Origin: Coriobacteriia bacterium
Lineage (GTDB): Bacteria > Actinomycetota > Coriobacteriia > Coriobacteriales > UBA8131
NCBI GenBank assembly: GCA_009781525.1
Contig: WQXZ01000002.1
Location: 1 to 28,716, forward strand
Length of the DNA stretch: 28,716 nucleotides
Reading direction: 5' to 3'
Shown here: piece after piece, positions 1 through 5,827 of the stretch
Layout: each line of letters starts with the position of its first letter
How positions within the stretch are numbered: position 1 is the first letter of the stretch
Notes under the pieces: generated by a model
Told to the model about the DNA's origin: nothing
The model's input: only the letters and a program-made list of their open reading frames with translations
Database searches by the model: none
Program-made: the position numbers and the translations under genes

Positions 1-359
1 TCAACCCTCAGCAGGAATGCATTGGGGTGTTTTTCCATTAGTACTCTCGGAACAGGGAACAGCTCGTCTACAGTAATCATCTCGATTGGTTCACCCGCTG
101 CTATTGAGCCAAACAGTGGTACGTCAACATAATCAGGATCATCATTCTTAAATCGAAGTGTGCCTCCAACTAGGGCATCAACGTCAATACCCAACATCTT
201 ACAAAATGGAACCACGGTATCTATGTTGCCGCCACGAAAGTCTCTATTAATTAGGTTATAGATTGTTGTTTTGGGAATCTTTGACGCTCGAGAAAACTCC
301 GCAATGCTGCCGTAGCGCTCTTCAATTATCTCGCCTAAGCGATCACCAAGCTTATTCAC
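1..359 (-). CDS. CI/LexA-like prophage repressor (XRE HTH + S24), 3' end beyond window
   Basis: Reading leftward from a GTG at 359, preceded by AGGAG, the frame stays open for 119 codons to the left edge, so the C-terminus is missing. Residues 1-65 look like an XRE helix-turn-helix (GSIAEFSRASKIPKTTIYNLI). Residues 79-95 read VDVPLFGSIAAGEPIEM, the usual start of a LexA/CI S24 autoprotease region, with the likely Ala88-Gly89 cleavage bond. The fragment stops in HPNAFLLRV, just before the expected catalytic G-D-S-M. The gene is divergent from the Cro-like gene, the standard arrangement of a temperate phage switch. It probably maintains lysogeny and is cleaved through RecA during SOS. The role follows from the family and context; the catalytic Ser and Lys cannot be seen here. 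Confidence 0.9.
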   Translation of the reverse strand, partial: MNKLGDRLGEIIEERYGSIAEFSRASKIPKTTIYNLINRDFRGGNIDTVVPFCKMLGIDVDALVGGTLRFKNDDPDYVDVPLFGSIAAGEPIEMITVDELFPVPRVLMEKHPNAFLLRV

Positions 360-382
360 AAGACTCCTAAACAAAAACTGGC

Positions 383-411
383 TTCATAACTAAATTCCCA
401 AAATTGGAAAA
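383..411 (-). promoter_or_regulatory. Putative leftward (repressor) promoter
   Basis: On the minus strand TTTTCC (411-406) is followed after 17 nt by TATGAA (388-383), about 25 nt upstream of the repressor GTG. The -35 is poor and the -10 fair, as expected for a weak maintenance promoter. An operator-like dyad lies between the two boxes, which would allow autoregulation. This is a motif reading only. Confidence 0.35.
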
Positions 412-491
412 ATCTTACTCAATAGTATTGCACAGTTACCAAAAACAGTATAGTATCTGTAAGTACCAATACTGGTACACGGTACCAATAC
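395..491. promoter_or_regulatory. Operator-like dyads in the repressor-cro intergenic region
   Basis: Two 16-bp dyads share the pattern CCAA-N2-TGG: TTCCCAAAATTGGAAA (395-410) and GTACCAATACTGGTAC (463-478), the latter with six perfectly paired outer bases. A weaker relative, TTACCAAAAACAGTAT, lies at 436-451 and a half site, GTACCAATAC, at 482-491. They cover the leftward promoter, the spacer of the rightward promoter and its expected start site. This is how CI/Cro operators are usually placed. Binding is inferred. Confidence 0.55.
428..456 (+). promoter_or_regulatory. Putative early rightward promoter (PR-like)
   Basis: TTGCAC (428-433) and TAGTAT (451-456) are separated by exactly 17 nt and point into the Cro-like gene. 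Transcription would start near 463, inside the best operator dyad, so repressor binding there should block it. It is the strongest sigma-70-like match seen in the region. Confidence 0.6.
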
Positions 492-517
492 AGAGACTGG
501 CAGGAGAAGGGACTTTC

Positions 518-751
518 GTGACTTTTGGAAATTTGAGAGCAGAAATGGCCAGAGCGGGCATTACTCAAACGGAGATTGCAGAGTTTCTTGGCATGAGCTT
601 TAACAACTTTAACTTGAAGATGAACGGCAAAGTTGGACTGTCGCTCAGTGAGGTTATCGCAATCAAGGACGCATTTTTTCCAGATGAAACAATCGACTAT
701 CTATTCACCAACACAGACGAGCGCCTGAGCGAGAGGGTGGTCAAGCGATGA
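518..751 (+). CDS. Cro-like XRE-family regulator
   Basis: This is a 77-residue protein starting at GTG 518, seven bases after AGGAGAAGG. The frame is open further upstream to an ATG at 404, but that start lies before the promoter and would encode the operators, so it is rejected. Residues 3-55 form an XRE helix-turn-helix: FGNLRAEMARAGITQTEIAE, then a recognition-helix region FNNFNLKMNG. Divergent transcription from the repressor and first place in the early operon make it the likely Cro or early antirepressor. It ends in ATGA overlap with the next gene. Cro function is inferred from position; the fold is clear. Confidence 0.8.
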   Translation: MTFGNLRAEMARAGITQTEIAEFLGMSFNNFNLKMNGKVGLSLSEVIAIKDAFFPDETIDYLFTNTDERLSERVVKR

Positions 752-951
752 TGTCGAAGATCGTCTATCCGGAGATCCCCGAGTACATCACTCCCAACCA
801 GGCTAATCGCTTCTACGGCATACCTGCTGAAGAGGTGCGTGAGCTGATCAAAGGTCGTCGTATCACCTACCGCCCGTCTGGCAAGTGGATGCGGGTGAAG
901 GCGCGCGAGCTAGAGGAGTATATCGAGCGGACATCTATCAAACCGCGATAG
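748..951 (+). CDS. Excisionase-like winged-helix DNA-binding protein
   Basis: This 67-residue basic protein begins at ATG 748 (or the adjacent ATG 751), coupled by ATGA overlap to the preceding gene. The order YITPNQANRFYGIPAEEVRELI followed by GRRITYRPSGKWMRVKARELEEYIE matches the MerR/excisionase-type small winged helix (helix-turn-helix, beta wing, terminal helix). Such proteins in this position are usually annotated as excisionase or helix-turn-helix domain proteins, which bend DNA at att sites or act as early regulators. I cannot tell excisionase from regulator. A perfect inverted repeat starts two bases after its stop. Confidence 0.65.
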   Translation: MMSKIVYPEIPEYITPNQANRFYGIPAEEVRELIKGRRITYRPSGKWMRVKARELEEYIERTSIKPR

Positions 952-952
952 G

Positions 953-1133
953 TCTCCGTATGGACTGGCTAGACCCTCCCACTGACCAGTCCATACGGAG
1001 ATGTATCCGAACGAACAATGAAAACCGAAGAACCGAAGTGGCTGGTATCAGGTGTGAATCCATTCCCTGAAAGATTCTGTTTCCTCCTTTCGAACAAATC
1101 CAGCTTGACCTGCTATCAGCTTCATCGGTTCTT
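953..1133 (+). other. Structured non-coding segment: two large hairpins
   Basis: No convincing gene fills 952-1150. Instead 953-968 and 986-1001 form a perfect 16-bp inverted repeat (core CTCCGTATGGACTGG) with a 17-nt loop. After it, 1028-1036 (AAGAACCGA) pairs with 1125-1133, and 1041-1052 pairs with 1109-1120 with one wobble and one mismatch, giving a roughly 106-nt hairpin that contains a smaller GAATC/GATTC stem. The last arm ends in TTCTTTT, so the element may end in a weak terminator. It could be a structured RNA, an mRNA-processing element, or protein-binding DNA such as recombination or origin sites. No known RNA family was recognised. Confidence 0.5.
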
Positions 1134-1150
1134 TTGAGAAAGGGGCTTCT

Positions 1151-1348
1151 ATGGCACTTGATATCTACGAGGAAGAGCAATTGCTGGTCGACAGGCTGAC
1201 CGACAATCAGGTCTGGGCAAGGCTGAAGCAGCATATGGAGCGGCGCATCGATATGAGCCTTGGAGGCATTAGTCGAACCGTTGAGTTCGACGATCTTGAG
1301 AAGTGCATCAACATCTGCCGTGCACGTATCGGTCTGGATCCATTGTGA
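1151..1348 (+). CDS. Small early phage protein, unknown function
   Basis: This 65-residue, mostly helical and charged protein (MALDIYEEEQLLVDRLTDNQ...) starts at ATG 1151, preceded by GAGAAAGGGG. No domain is recognised. It follows the structured non-coding segment and opens the block of early genes. Its TGA overlaps a possible GTG start of the next small frame. Translation signal, codon use and position support a real gene; the function is unknown. Confidence 0.65.
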   Translation: MALDIYEEEQLLVDRLTDNQVWARLKQHMERRIDMSLGGISRTVEFDDLEKCINICRARIGLDPL

Positions 1349-1482
1349 TTACCAGACGCAGGCAGCCCACGTTCAGGGCGGTTGTGAGAAAGCGACCACC
1401 GTTGCTGACCATCCGTCAGCGACTGGCGATGAAGGGGTTTACCAATGTGGGGAGGTTCTTAGATGGGAAAAGCAGCTCGTGA
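1345..1482 (+). CDS. Possible small basic protein, unknown
   Basis: A GTG at 1345 overlaps the preceding stop (GTGA) and opens 45 codons ending inside the start of the nuclease gene. The product (TIRQRLAMKGFTNVGRFLDG in its second half) is strongly basic. It would fill an otherwise empty 114-nt gap in a densely packed operon, and start-stop overlaps are the rule here. No Shine-Dalgarno sequence is obvious beyond coupling, and no family is recognised, so it is offered with low confidence. Confidence 0.35.
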   Translation: MITRRRQPTFRAVVRKRPPLLTIRQRLAMKGFTNVGRFLDGKSSS

Positions 1483-1984
1483 GAAAGGCGCAAGGGGCGA
1501 GCGTGAGTTGGCTTCGAAGCTCAGGGAACTAGGGTTCGAGCATTCCCGACGTGGGTACCAGTGGCTTGGCGCTCTTACCGAGGCTGACATAGAGAGCGCT
1601 TTACCTGGCATCCACATCGAGTGCAAGCGGACGAATCGGTTCTTATCGCGGTTCATGTTCCAAGCGATGAATGACGCGCCTGATGGTTTGATCCCAGTGG
1701 TGATGTGGCGCAGGGATCATGGCGAGTGGATCGCGGTTCAGTTCACCAGTGACTTCATAGGTATGGATGCGTTCGATCTGAGCGTGATGGAACCGGTACT
1801 TAAAACCAGCAGGGACACGATTCCGGACGCACTGGCACTTGCGAGGTCGATGATGGAGGTCGCCCTATATCCGGCGACCTATTGGTGGATCGATACCAAT
1901 ACGGAGGTTGTAGCCATGCCACTGGCTGACTGGATAGAGATCTATAAGGAAAGCGGACTGATAGAGAAAGGAGAAAACAAATGA
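1463..1984 (+). CDS. Hjc/RecU-like PD-(D/E)xK nuclease (putative Holliday junction resolvase)
   Basis: This 173-residue protein starts at ATG 1463 after GGGGAGG. The N-terminus KGARGERELASKLRELGF carries the acidic residues (E13/E15) typical of Hjc-like nucleases, followed by Asp42 and then GIHIECKR, where E53-x-K55 gives the PD-(D/E)xK core. A basic RRG between strands fits DNA binding. Residues after about 110 are extra and unassigned. In phages such enzymes resolve branched DNA before packaging or during recombination, which suits the YqaJ and RecT genes that follow. The nuclease fold is well supported; junction specificity is inferred. Confidence 0.75.
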   Translation: MGKAAREKGARGERELASKLRELGFEHSRRGYQWLGALTEADIESALPGIHIECKRTNRFLSRFMFQAMNDAPDGLIPVVMWRRDHGEWIAVQFTSDFIGMDAFDLSVMEPVLKTSRDTIPDALALARSMMEVALYPATYWWIDTNTEVVAMPLADWIEIYKESGLIEKGENK

Positions 1985-2118
1985 CAAGATTGGAAGAGAT
2001 CATCGATGGCATCAACTACGGGAACAAGCCGTGGCAGGTAATCACACAGATCGCACTGCTGGCGTTCCTGGCTGTGTTACCGGTGATCGTGTACTGGATG
2101 ATGGGGGTGACAAGATGA
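1981..2118 (+). CDS. Tiny single-span membrane protein
   Basis: This is a 45-codon gene with ATG 1981 in ATGA overlap with the nuclease stop, preceded by GAGAAAGGAG. After an amphipathic start (MTRLEEIIDGINYGNKPWQV) comes one hydrophobic segment, ITQIALLAFLAVLPVIVYWM, at residues 21-40, and a very short basic tail. It overlaps the next tiny membrane gene by ATGA. No family is recognised. Translational coupling at both ends and the clean membrane span argue that it is real. Confidence 0.6.
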   Translation: MTRLEEIIDGINYGNKPWQVITQIALLAFLAVLPVIVYWMMGVTR

Positions 2119-2282
2119 AGAGGAACGGCTATCCGAGGGTCGATTATCGCTATGCAAAAAGCAGACCCGCTGGGAAGCGGGTCAACAAAACCAACGCAAA
2201 GTATAGCAGAGTCGCTCTGGCAGTGCTGCTGATATGTACGATCCTCGGCATCTGCTACTGTCTGGTCAGGGGGTCAGCATGA
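2115..2282 (+). CDS. Small basic membrane protein
   Basis: This 55-residue protein starts at ATG 2115, in overlap with the previous stop. Residues 1-34 are rich in Lys and Arg (MKRNGYPRVDYRYAKSRPAG). Residues 36-54 form one membrane span, VALAVLLICTILGICYCLV. A longer upstream frame exists but would run through the preceding gene, so the internal ATG is chosen. Topology would place the basic end in the cytoplasm. No family or function is known. It overlaps the exonuclease start by four bases. Confidence 0.6.
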   Translation: MKRNGYPRVDYRYAKSRPAGKRVNKTNAKYSRVALAVLLICTILGICYCLVRGSA

Positions 2283-3220
2283 CGTACGAGCGCATCGACC
2301 TGAAGTACGACCGGACAACAGGCGTCGGCGGAAGTGACGCCGCCGCCGCGATCGGGCAGACGACCTGGAAGTCACCACTCAAGCTTTGGCTTGAGAAAAC
2401 CGGACGGGAGACACCCGATGATCTCTCAGCCGATGAGCGCATCTATTGGGGGACAAGGCTTGAGGCAGTGGTGATCAGTGAGTTCGCACTACATCACCCT
2501 GAGTATGCTGTCTGGCAGCCTGAGAGAGCCTACAGGTCGACTGTCTATCCTTGGGCTACTGCAACCCCAGATGCCTTACTGGAGGGCTTAGAAGACGCCA
2601 CAGGCGTTCTGGAGGTCAAGACCGCAGATGGCACATTCCGCAAGCAGTATAAGGCTGGAGAAATCCCTATGCAATACCGCGTACAGCTACTGCATAACAT
2701 GGCGGTACTGGACGCATCGTTCGGTTGGCTGGCAGTGCTGGTCGGTGGCAACACCTACTTCGAGTTCGAACTGAAACGCGATGCGGTGATAGACGCTGAG
2801 ATCGCAAGACTGATGGAGCTTGAGAGCCAATTCTGGACGCTTGTCGAGGCTGACCAGTCACCTAAGCTTGTCGGAATTAAGGATGAAGGGAGAGCACTGG
2901 CTACTCTTTACCCAGACCCAGACACCACCGTGATCAATGAGACATCGGACGAGGTTATCACCGCCGTGCTGGACTATGTGGAGGCAGCTGAGGCTATCAG
3001 GGAAGCCGAGGCGGTGAAGGCATTGAGTGCGAATATCATCAAGTCTGCTATCGGCGACAACTACGGTTTGACAACCGGTCTATACCGGATGACCTGGCTA
3101 CGGAAGGAAGCTGAGAAGCTGGACACCAAGCGCCTCAAGGCTGAGAAACCAGAGGTGTTCAGGGCATACCAAAAGACGTATATCCACGATAGCGGTATAC
3201 GTTTCAGGGAGGTGGAGTGA
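2279..3220 (+). CDS. YqaJ-type phage recombination exonuclease
   Basis: This 313-residue protein starts at ATG 2279 after CAGGGGG, overlapping the previous stop. It matches the YqaJ/lambda-exonuclease family: TGVGGSDAAAAIG near residue 15, GTRLEAVV with Glu62, then TPDALL (Asp98) and LEVKTA (Glu112-x-Lys114), which make the metal-binding D-ExK core, and MQYRVQLLHN with Gln135. The enzyme degrades the 5' strand of double-stranded ends to give 3' overhangs for the RecT annealase encoded 1.6 kb downstream. The C-terminal third, after about 210, is helical and shared by many phage members. Family assignment is confident. Confidence 0.92.
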   Translation: MTYERIDLKYDRTTGVGGSDAAAAIGQTTWKSPLKLWLEKTGRETPDDLSADERIYWGTRLEAVVISEFALHHPEYAVWQPERAYRSTVYPWATATPDALLEGLEDATGVLEVKTADGTFRKQYKAGEIPMQYRVQLLHNMAVLDASFGWLAVLVGGNTYFEFELKRDAVIDAEIARLMELESQFWTLVEADQSPKLVGIKDEGRALATLYPDPDTTVINETSDEVITAVLDYVEAAEAIREAEAVKALSANIIKSAIGDNYGLTTGLYRMTWLRKEAEKLDTKRLKAEKPEVFRAYQKTYIHDSGIRFREVE

Positions 3221-3472
3221 ATGCCCAGGAATCGACCAGTTGATCTGAACAACCTGTTATATGAACAGCTTGAGCGGATCAGCGATGAAACACTCACAGG
3301 CGATGCTCTCGCAGTCGAGATACAGCGATCCAAAGCTGTAACAGGTCTCGCCTCCCAGGTGATCGCCAACAACAACACCGTGCTCGCAGCGCTTCGGATC
3401 CAGAAGAGTTCTGGCGGTGAGCTATCGCTCCCAAAAGCACTCCTGGGCAAGCAGGAGGTGGAAGATGCGTAG
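3221..3472 (+). CDS. Conserved-type small phage protein, unknown
   Basis: This 83-residue helical protein starts at ATG 3221, directly after the exonuclease stop (TGAATG), with GGGAGGTGGAG as ribosome binding site. The sequence DLNNLLYEQLERISDETLTG followed by IQRSKAVTGLASQVIANNNT resembles a small protein often found between YqaJ/RecT and HNH genes in siphophages; its function is unknown. It overlaps the HNH gene by eight bases. Confidence 0.75.
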   Translation: MPRNRPVDLNNLLYEQLERISDETLTGDALAVEIQRSKAVTGLASQVIANNNTVLAALRIQKSSGGELSLPKALLGKQEVEDA

Positions 3473-4067
3473 ATACTCAGCAGATGAGAAAGCATTCCTC
3501 CGCTTCTTCATACCTGGACATTCGCACAGAGATATCACAGAGGCTTTCAATGAACGCTTCCCAGACATAACGGTTGCCCAGGTTAAGGCTTTCATAAAGA
3601 ACAATGGTCTGACTACAGGTCGCACCGGTCGGTTCGAAGCTGGCCATGTGCCTGCCAATAAAGGCAAGTCATGGGATGAGTTCATGGCGGTGGCAAGCCA
3701 GGAAGCGTGCAGGAAAACCCTGTTCAAGCCAGGCCATTCGACAAACATCAGACCGATCGGCTATGAGGTCTGGCGTGGTGATGGCTACCTGTGGCGCAAG
3801 GTTGCGTTCACCAAGCCACCCAGGCATGGTTGGAGACAGGTGCACCGTATTTTGTGGGAGGAAGCGAATGGAGCCGTGCCTGCCGATATGACAGTCAGCT
3901 TCATCGACGGTGATGCTACCAATATCGTTTTGGAGAACCTCACTCTTGTACCACGGGCTCTCAGAAGCACGATGAACCACCTTGGCTTGACCGGTGCAAG
4001 CGAGGAAGTGATGTTGACTGCGAGGATCGTGCAGGCAACCAAAGCCCGCAGGAAAGCAGGCAGATGA
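3465..4067 (+). CDS. HNH endonuclease
   Basis: This 200-residue protein starts at ATG 3465, seven bases after AGGAGG. A longer frame begins at 3417 but lies inside the previous gene. The N-terminal 50 residues look like a DNA-binding helix bundle (DITEAFNERFPDITVAQVKA). The C-terminal HNH core is clear: VHRILWEEANG (His127, Asn135), then FIDGDATNIVLENL with Asp149 and Asn153/Asn158. Free-standing HNH enzymes of this type occur in many early phage regions as homing endonucleases or as nucleases serving replication or packaging. Position among recombination genes does not decide which. Confidence 0.88.
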   Translation: MRRYSADEKAFLRFFIPGHSHRDITEAFNERFPDITVAQVKAFIKNNGLTTGRTGRFEAGHVPANKGKSWDEFMAVASQEACRKTLFKPGHSTNIRPIGYEVWRGDGYLWRKVAFTKPPRHGWRQVHRILWEEANGAVPADMTVSFIDGDATNIVLENLTLVPRALRSTMNHLGLTGASEEVMLTARIVQATKARRKAGR

Positions 4068-4354
4068 TGGTAATCGAGGTAAGCAGGTATTACTCGAACT
4101 CAGAAGATGCCATCCGGTACCTATGCAACCGTTGTCCTCTCGAGCACGGCTGGTTGTCAGCTGAGAGCCCGAGAGGTGAATGCTGCGAGCATATGCTGGG
4201 GATCATCTGGGGCGAGAATCAGGACATCATCAGATTGCATCGAGGCAAACCTTACTGCACGATCAAGGTCGCCGCGATCAGACAGAGACAGGAAATGAAT
4301 CGGGAGCATCCACGCAGGATGGTACCCGTCGAACAACTCAGATTGGATGTATAA
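4064..4354 (+). CDS. Cys-containing small phage protein, unknown
   Basis: This 96-residue protein has tandem ATGs at 4064 and 4067, overlapping the HNH stop. It holds a Cys cluster near the N-terminus (CNRCPLEHGW, then GECCEHM), which may bind zinc, and a basic C-terminal half. No family is recognised. It is tightly coupled upstream and followed after two bases by the next gene. Confidence 0.65.
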   Translation: MMVIEVSRYYSNSEDAIRYLCNRCPLEHGWLSAESPRGECCEHMLGIIWGENQDIIRLHRGKPYCTIKVAAIRQRQEMNREHPRRMVPVEQLRLDV

Positions 4355-4356
4355 AA

Positions 4357-4626
4357 ATGACCTTACTGATTGATATGGATAAGCCAGACAGATGTGTTGA
4401 ATGCAAATTGCAGCGATATGAATATTTCAAGGGCAAGCTTGATATCCGGTGGTGTGCTGCCGATGAAAAGGAGAGAACTATCCCAGGCTATGGTATCCCT
4501 GATTGGTGCCCCATCATCGGTGAGGTGACTGATACCGATATCATCCTGCTGGCTGCCGAGCGTATGGGGATTGACGGTGAGATGCTGATCAGCTTGATGA
4601 AGGAGGCCAGCAATGGAACCGACTGA
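4357..4626 (+). CDS. Small Cys-rich phage protein, unknown
   Basis: This 89-residue protein starts at ATG 4357; a longer frame from 4180 runs through the previous gene and is rejected. The pattern MDKPDRCVEC, WCAADE and PDWCPI is common in small zinc-knuckle-like proteins of siphophage early regions (DMPxxC..C..WCP type), whose role is unknown. The C-terminal part is helical (DTDIILLAAERMGI). The ribosome binding site is weak and translation is probably coupled to the upstream gene. It overlaps the next gene by 14 bases. Confidence 0.65.
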   Translation: MTLLIDMDKPDRCVECKLQRYEYFKGKLDIRWCAADEKERTIPGYGIPDWCPIIGEVTDTDIILLAAERMGIDGEMLISLMKEASNGTD

Positions 4627-4855
4627 GAGAAACATCTACGAAGCCGAACTACGGCAGGACCGCATAGAGGAGGCAGCACGCCGTCAAGCTGTTTGTCAGG
4701 ACTGCCAGTACTTCCGCTACCCCGACTGCGCAGGTGATGCGGGACTATCCTGTGAATGGGGTATATGCACCTTTGATTGGCCTGCGATGCAGCTGGGTAT
4801 GACACCTGTCGATAAGGCTCCATGCGAGGCCGAGAACTTCCTGTGGAGGAGGTGA
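4613..4855 (+). CDS. Small Cys-rich phage protein, unknown
   Basis: This 80-residue protein starts at ATG 4613 after GAAGGAGG. A charged helical start (NIYEAELRQDRIEEAARRQA) leads into five closely spaced cysteines (CQDCQYFRYPDCAG, CEW, CTFDW) and a late one in APCEAENF, suggesting a metal-binding knuckle. No family or function is recognised. It directly precedes recT, with the stop inside the recT Shine-Dalgarno region. Confidence 0.65.
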   Translation: MEPTERNIYEAELRQDRIEEAARRQAVCQDCQYFRYPDCAGDAGLSCEWGICTFDWPAMQLGMTPVDKAPCEAENFLWRR

Positions 4856-4858
4856 GTG

Positions 4859-5662
4859 ATGACCGATTTGCTGACAGCCACTGAAGGTGCGAGCATACAG
4901 GCTTTAAACCCTAGGAACACCTACGAGAAGCTGATAATCGACCGCTGGGATCGCATCGCATTCCTATTGCCCGAACACGTAAAACAGGAGAAAGTATTCC
5001 AGGTGCTCTCTAGCACGGTATCGCAGGATCCGAAGCTTCTGGAGTGCTCTTCAGCCTCCCTTGTCGCTGCAACGCTTACCTGTGCAGCACTCGGATTACT
5101 GCCTTCGAAGGTCGATGGACTTGGGCACTGCTTCATCATCCCTTACGGCAAGGAAGCCACTTTCCAGTTCGGATATAAGGGCGTTTTAGAGCTTGCCAGG
5201 CGCTCTGGGGAGATCGCTGATATCACTGCTGCAGTGGTCTATCAGGGTGATGAATTCATGCACATCATGGGCGACGCGGAGCAGATAATCCACGTGCCTG
5301 ACTACAGTGCGAGCAGGAGTCCGGAGAATATTATAGCCACCTATATGGTCATGCGACTCACCAATGGCGGTGTCCACAGGGAGGTCATGACGATCGATGA
5401 AGTGATGAAGATAAGGGACAGGAGTCAAGCCTACCAGACCGCGAAACGCTTCAATAAGAAGTCCGCCTGGGACACGGATCCAGAGGCGATGATCAAGAAA
5501 ACGGTCATAAATCGGGCTAAGCCCTACATGCCTCTAAGCCCTGAGATCAGGACGTTTTGGAGGGATGCGGATGAGCCGAAAGAAGCCTCTGGAAGCCCCT
5601 TCGATTTCATGTTGAACGACGACGCGGTCTATGAGGTGACCGCTGAGGATATCGAGTTTTAG
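4859..5662 (+). CDS. recT: RecT-family single-strand annealing protein
   Basis: This 267-residue protein starts at ATG 4859, six bases after AGGAGG; GTG 4856 in the same frame is only three bases from it and less likely. The RecT family core is visible: LPEHVKQEKVFQVLSSTVSQ, the conserved stretch SLVAATLTCAALGLLPSKVDGLGHCF split over residues 60-90, FGYKGVLELARRSGEI, and KKTVINRAKPYMPL near the end. It anneals complementary single strands made by the YqaJ exonuclease, giving a complete RecE/RecT-like pair. The acidic C-terminal tail (DDAVYEVTAEDIEF) is typical of annealases and may recruit single-strand-binding protein. Confidence 0.95.
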   Translation: MTDLLTATEGASIQALNPRNTYEKLIIDRWDRIAFLLPEHVKQEKVFQVLSSTVSQDPKLLECSSASLVAATLTCAALGLLPSKVDGLGHCFIIPYGKEATFQFGYKGVLELARRSGEIADITAAVVYQGDEFMHIMGDAEQIIHVPDYSASRSPENIIATYMVMRLTNGGVHREVMTIDEVMKIRDRSQAYQTAKRFNKKSAWDTDPEAMIKKTVINRAKPYMPLSPEIRTFWRDADEPKEASGSPFDFMLNDDAVYEVTAEDIEF

Positions 5663-5670
5663 GAGTGGGA

Positions 5671-5805
5671 ATGAGCGAGTGGTTGATATTCGGATTGGCG
5701 TTGTTGGGAGCCCTGACAGTGCTACTCCTGGCAGTCAATATCATGCAGCACAGAGAGCGTATGTACGGTATTCGGGACAGTAAAAACAGCGATTCAAGCC
5801 TGTGA
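5671..5805 (+). CDS. Tiny single-span membrane protein
   Basis: This is a 44-codon gene starting at ATG 5671 with GGAG at 5662-5665. Residues 4-25 form one membrane span (WLIFGLALLGALTVLLLAVN), followed by a short charged cytoplasmic tail (HRERMYGIRDSKNSDSS). It fills the gap between recT and the replication gene. No family is recognised. It is the third single-span mini-protein in this early region. Confidence 0.6.
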   Translation: MSEWLIFGLALLGALTVLLLAVNIMQHRERMYGIRDSKNSDSSL

Positions 5806-5827
5806 AAAACTTTTTAGGAGAGCATCA

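Noticed and set aside
404..517. N-terminal extension of the Cro-like gene to ATG 404
   Set aside because: It would translate through the promoter and operators; GTG 518 has an ideal ribosome binding site and begins the domain.
938..1234. Minus-strand frame of 98 codons over the structured segment
   Set aside because: No ribosome binding site, Ser/Arg-rich random-like product, opposite to the operon; it arises from the inverted repeats.
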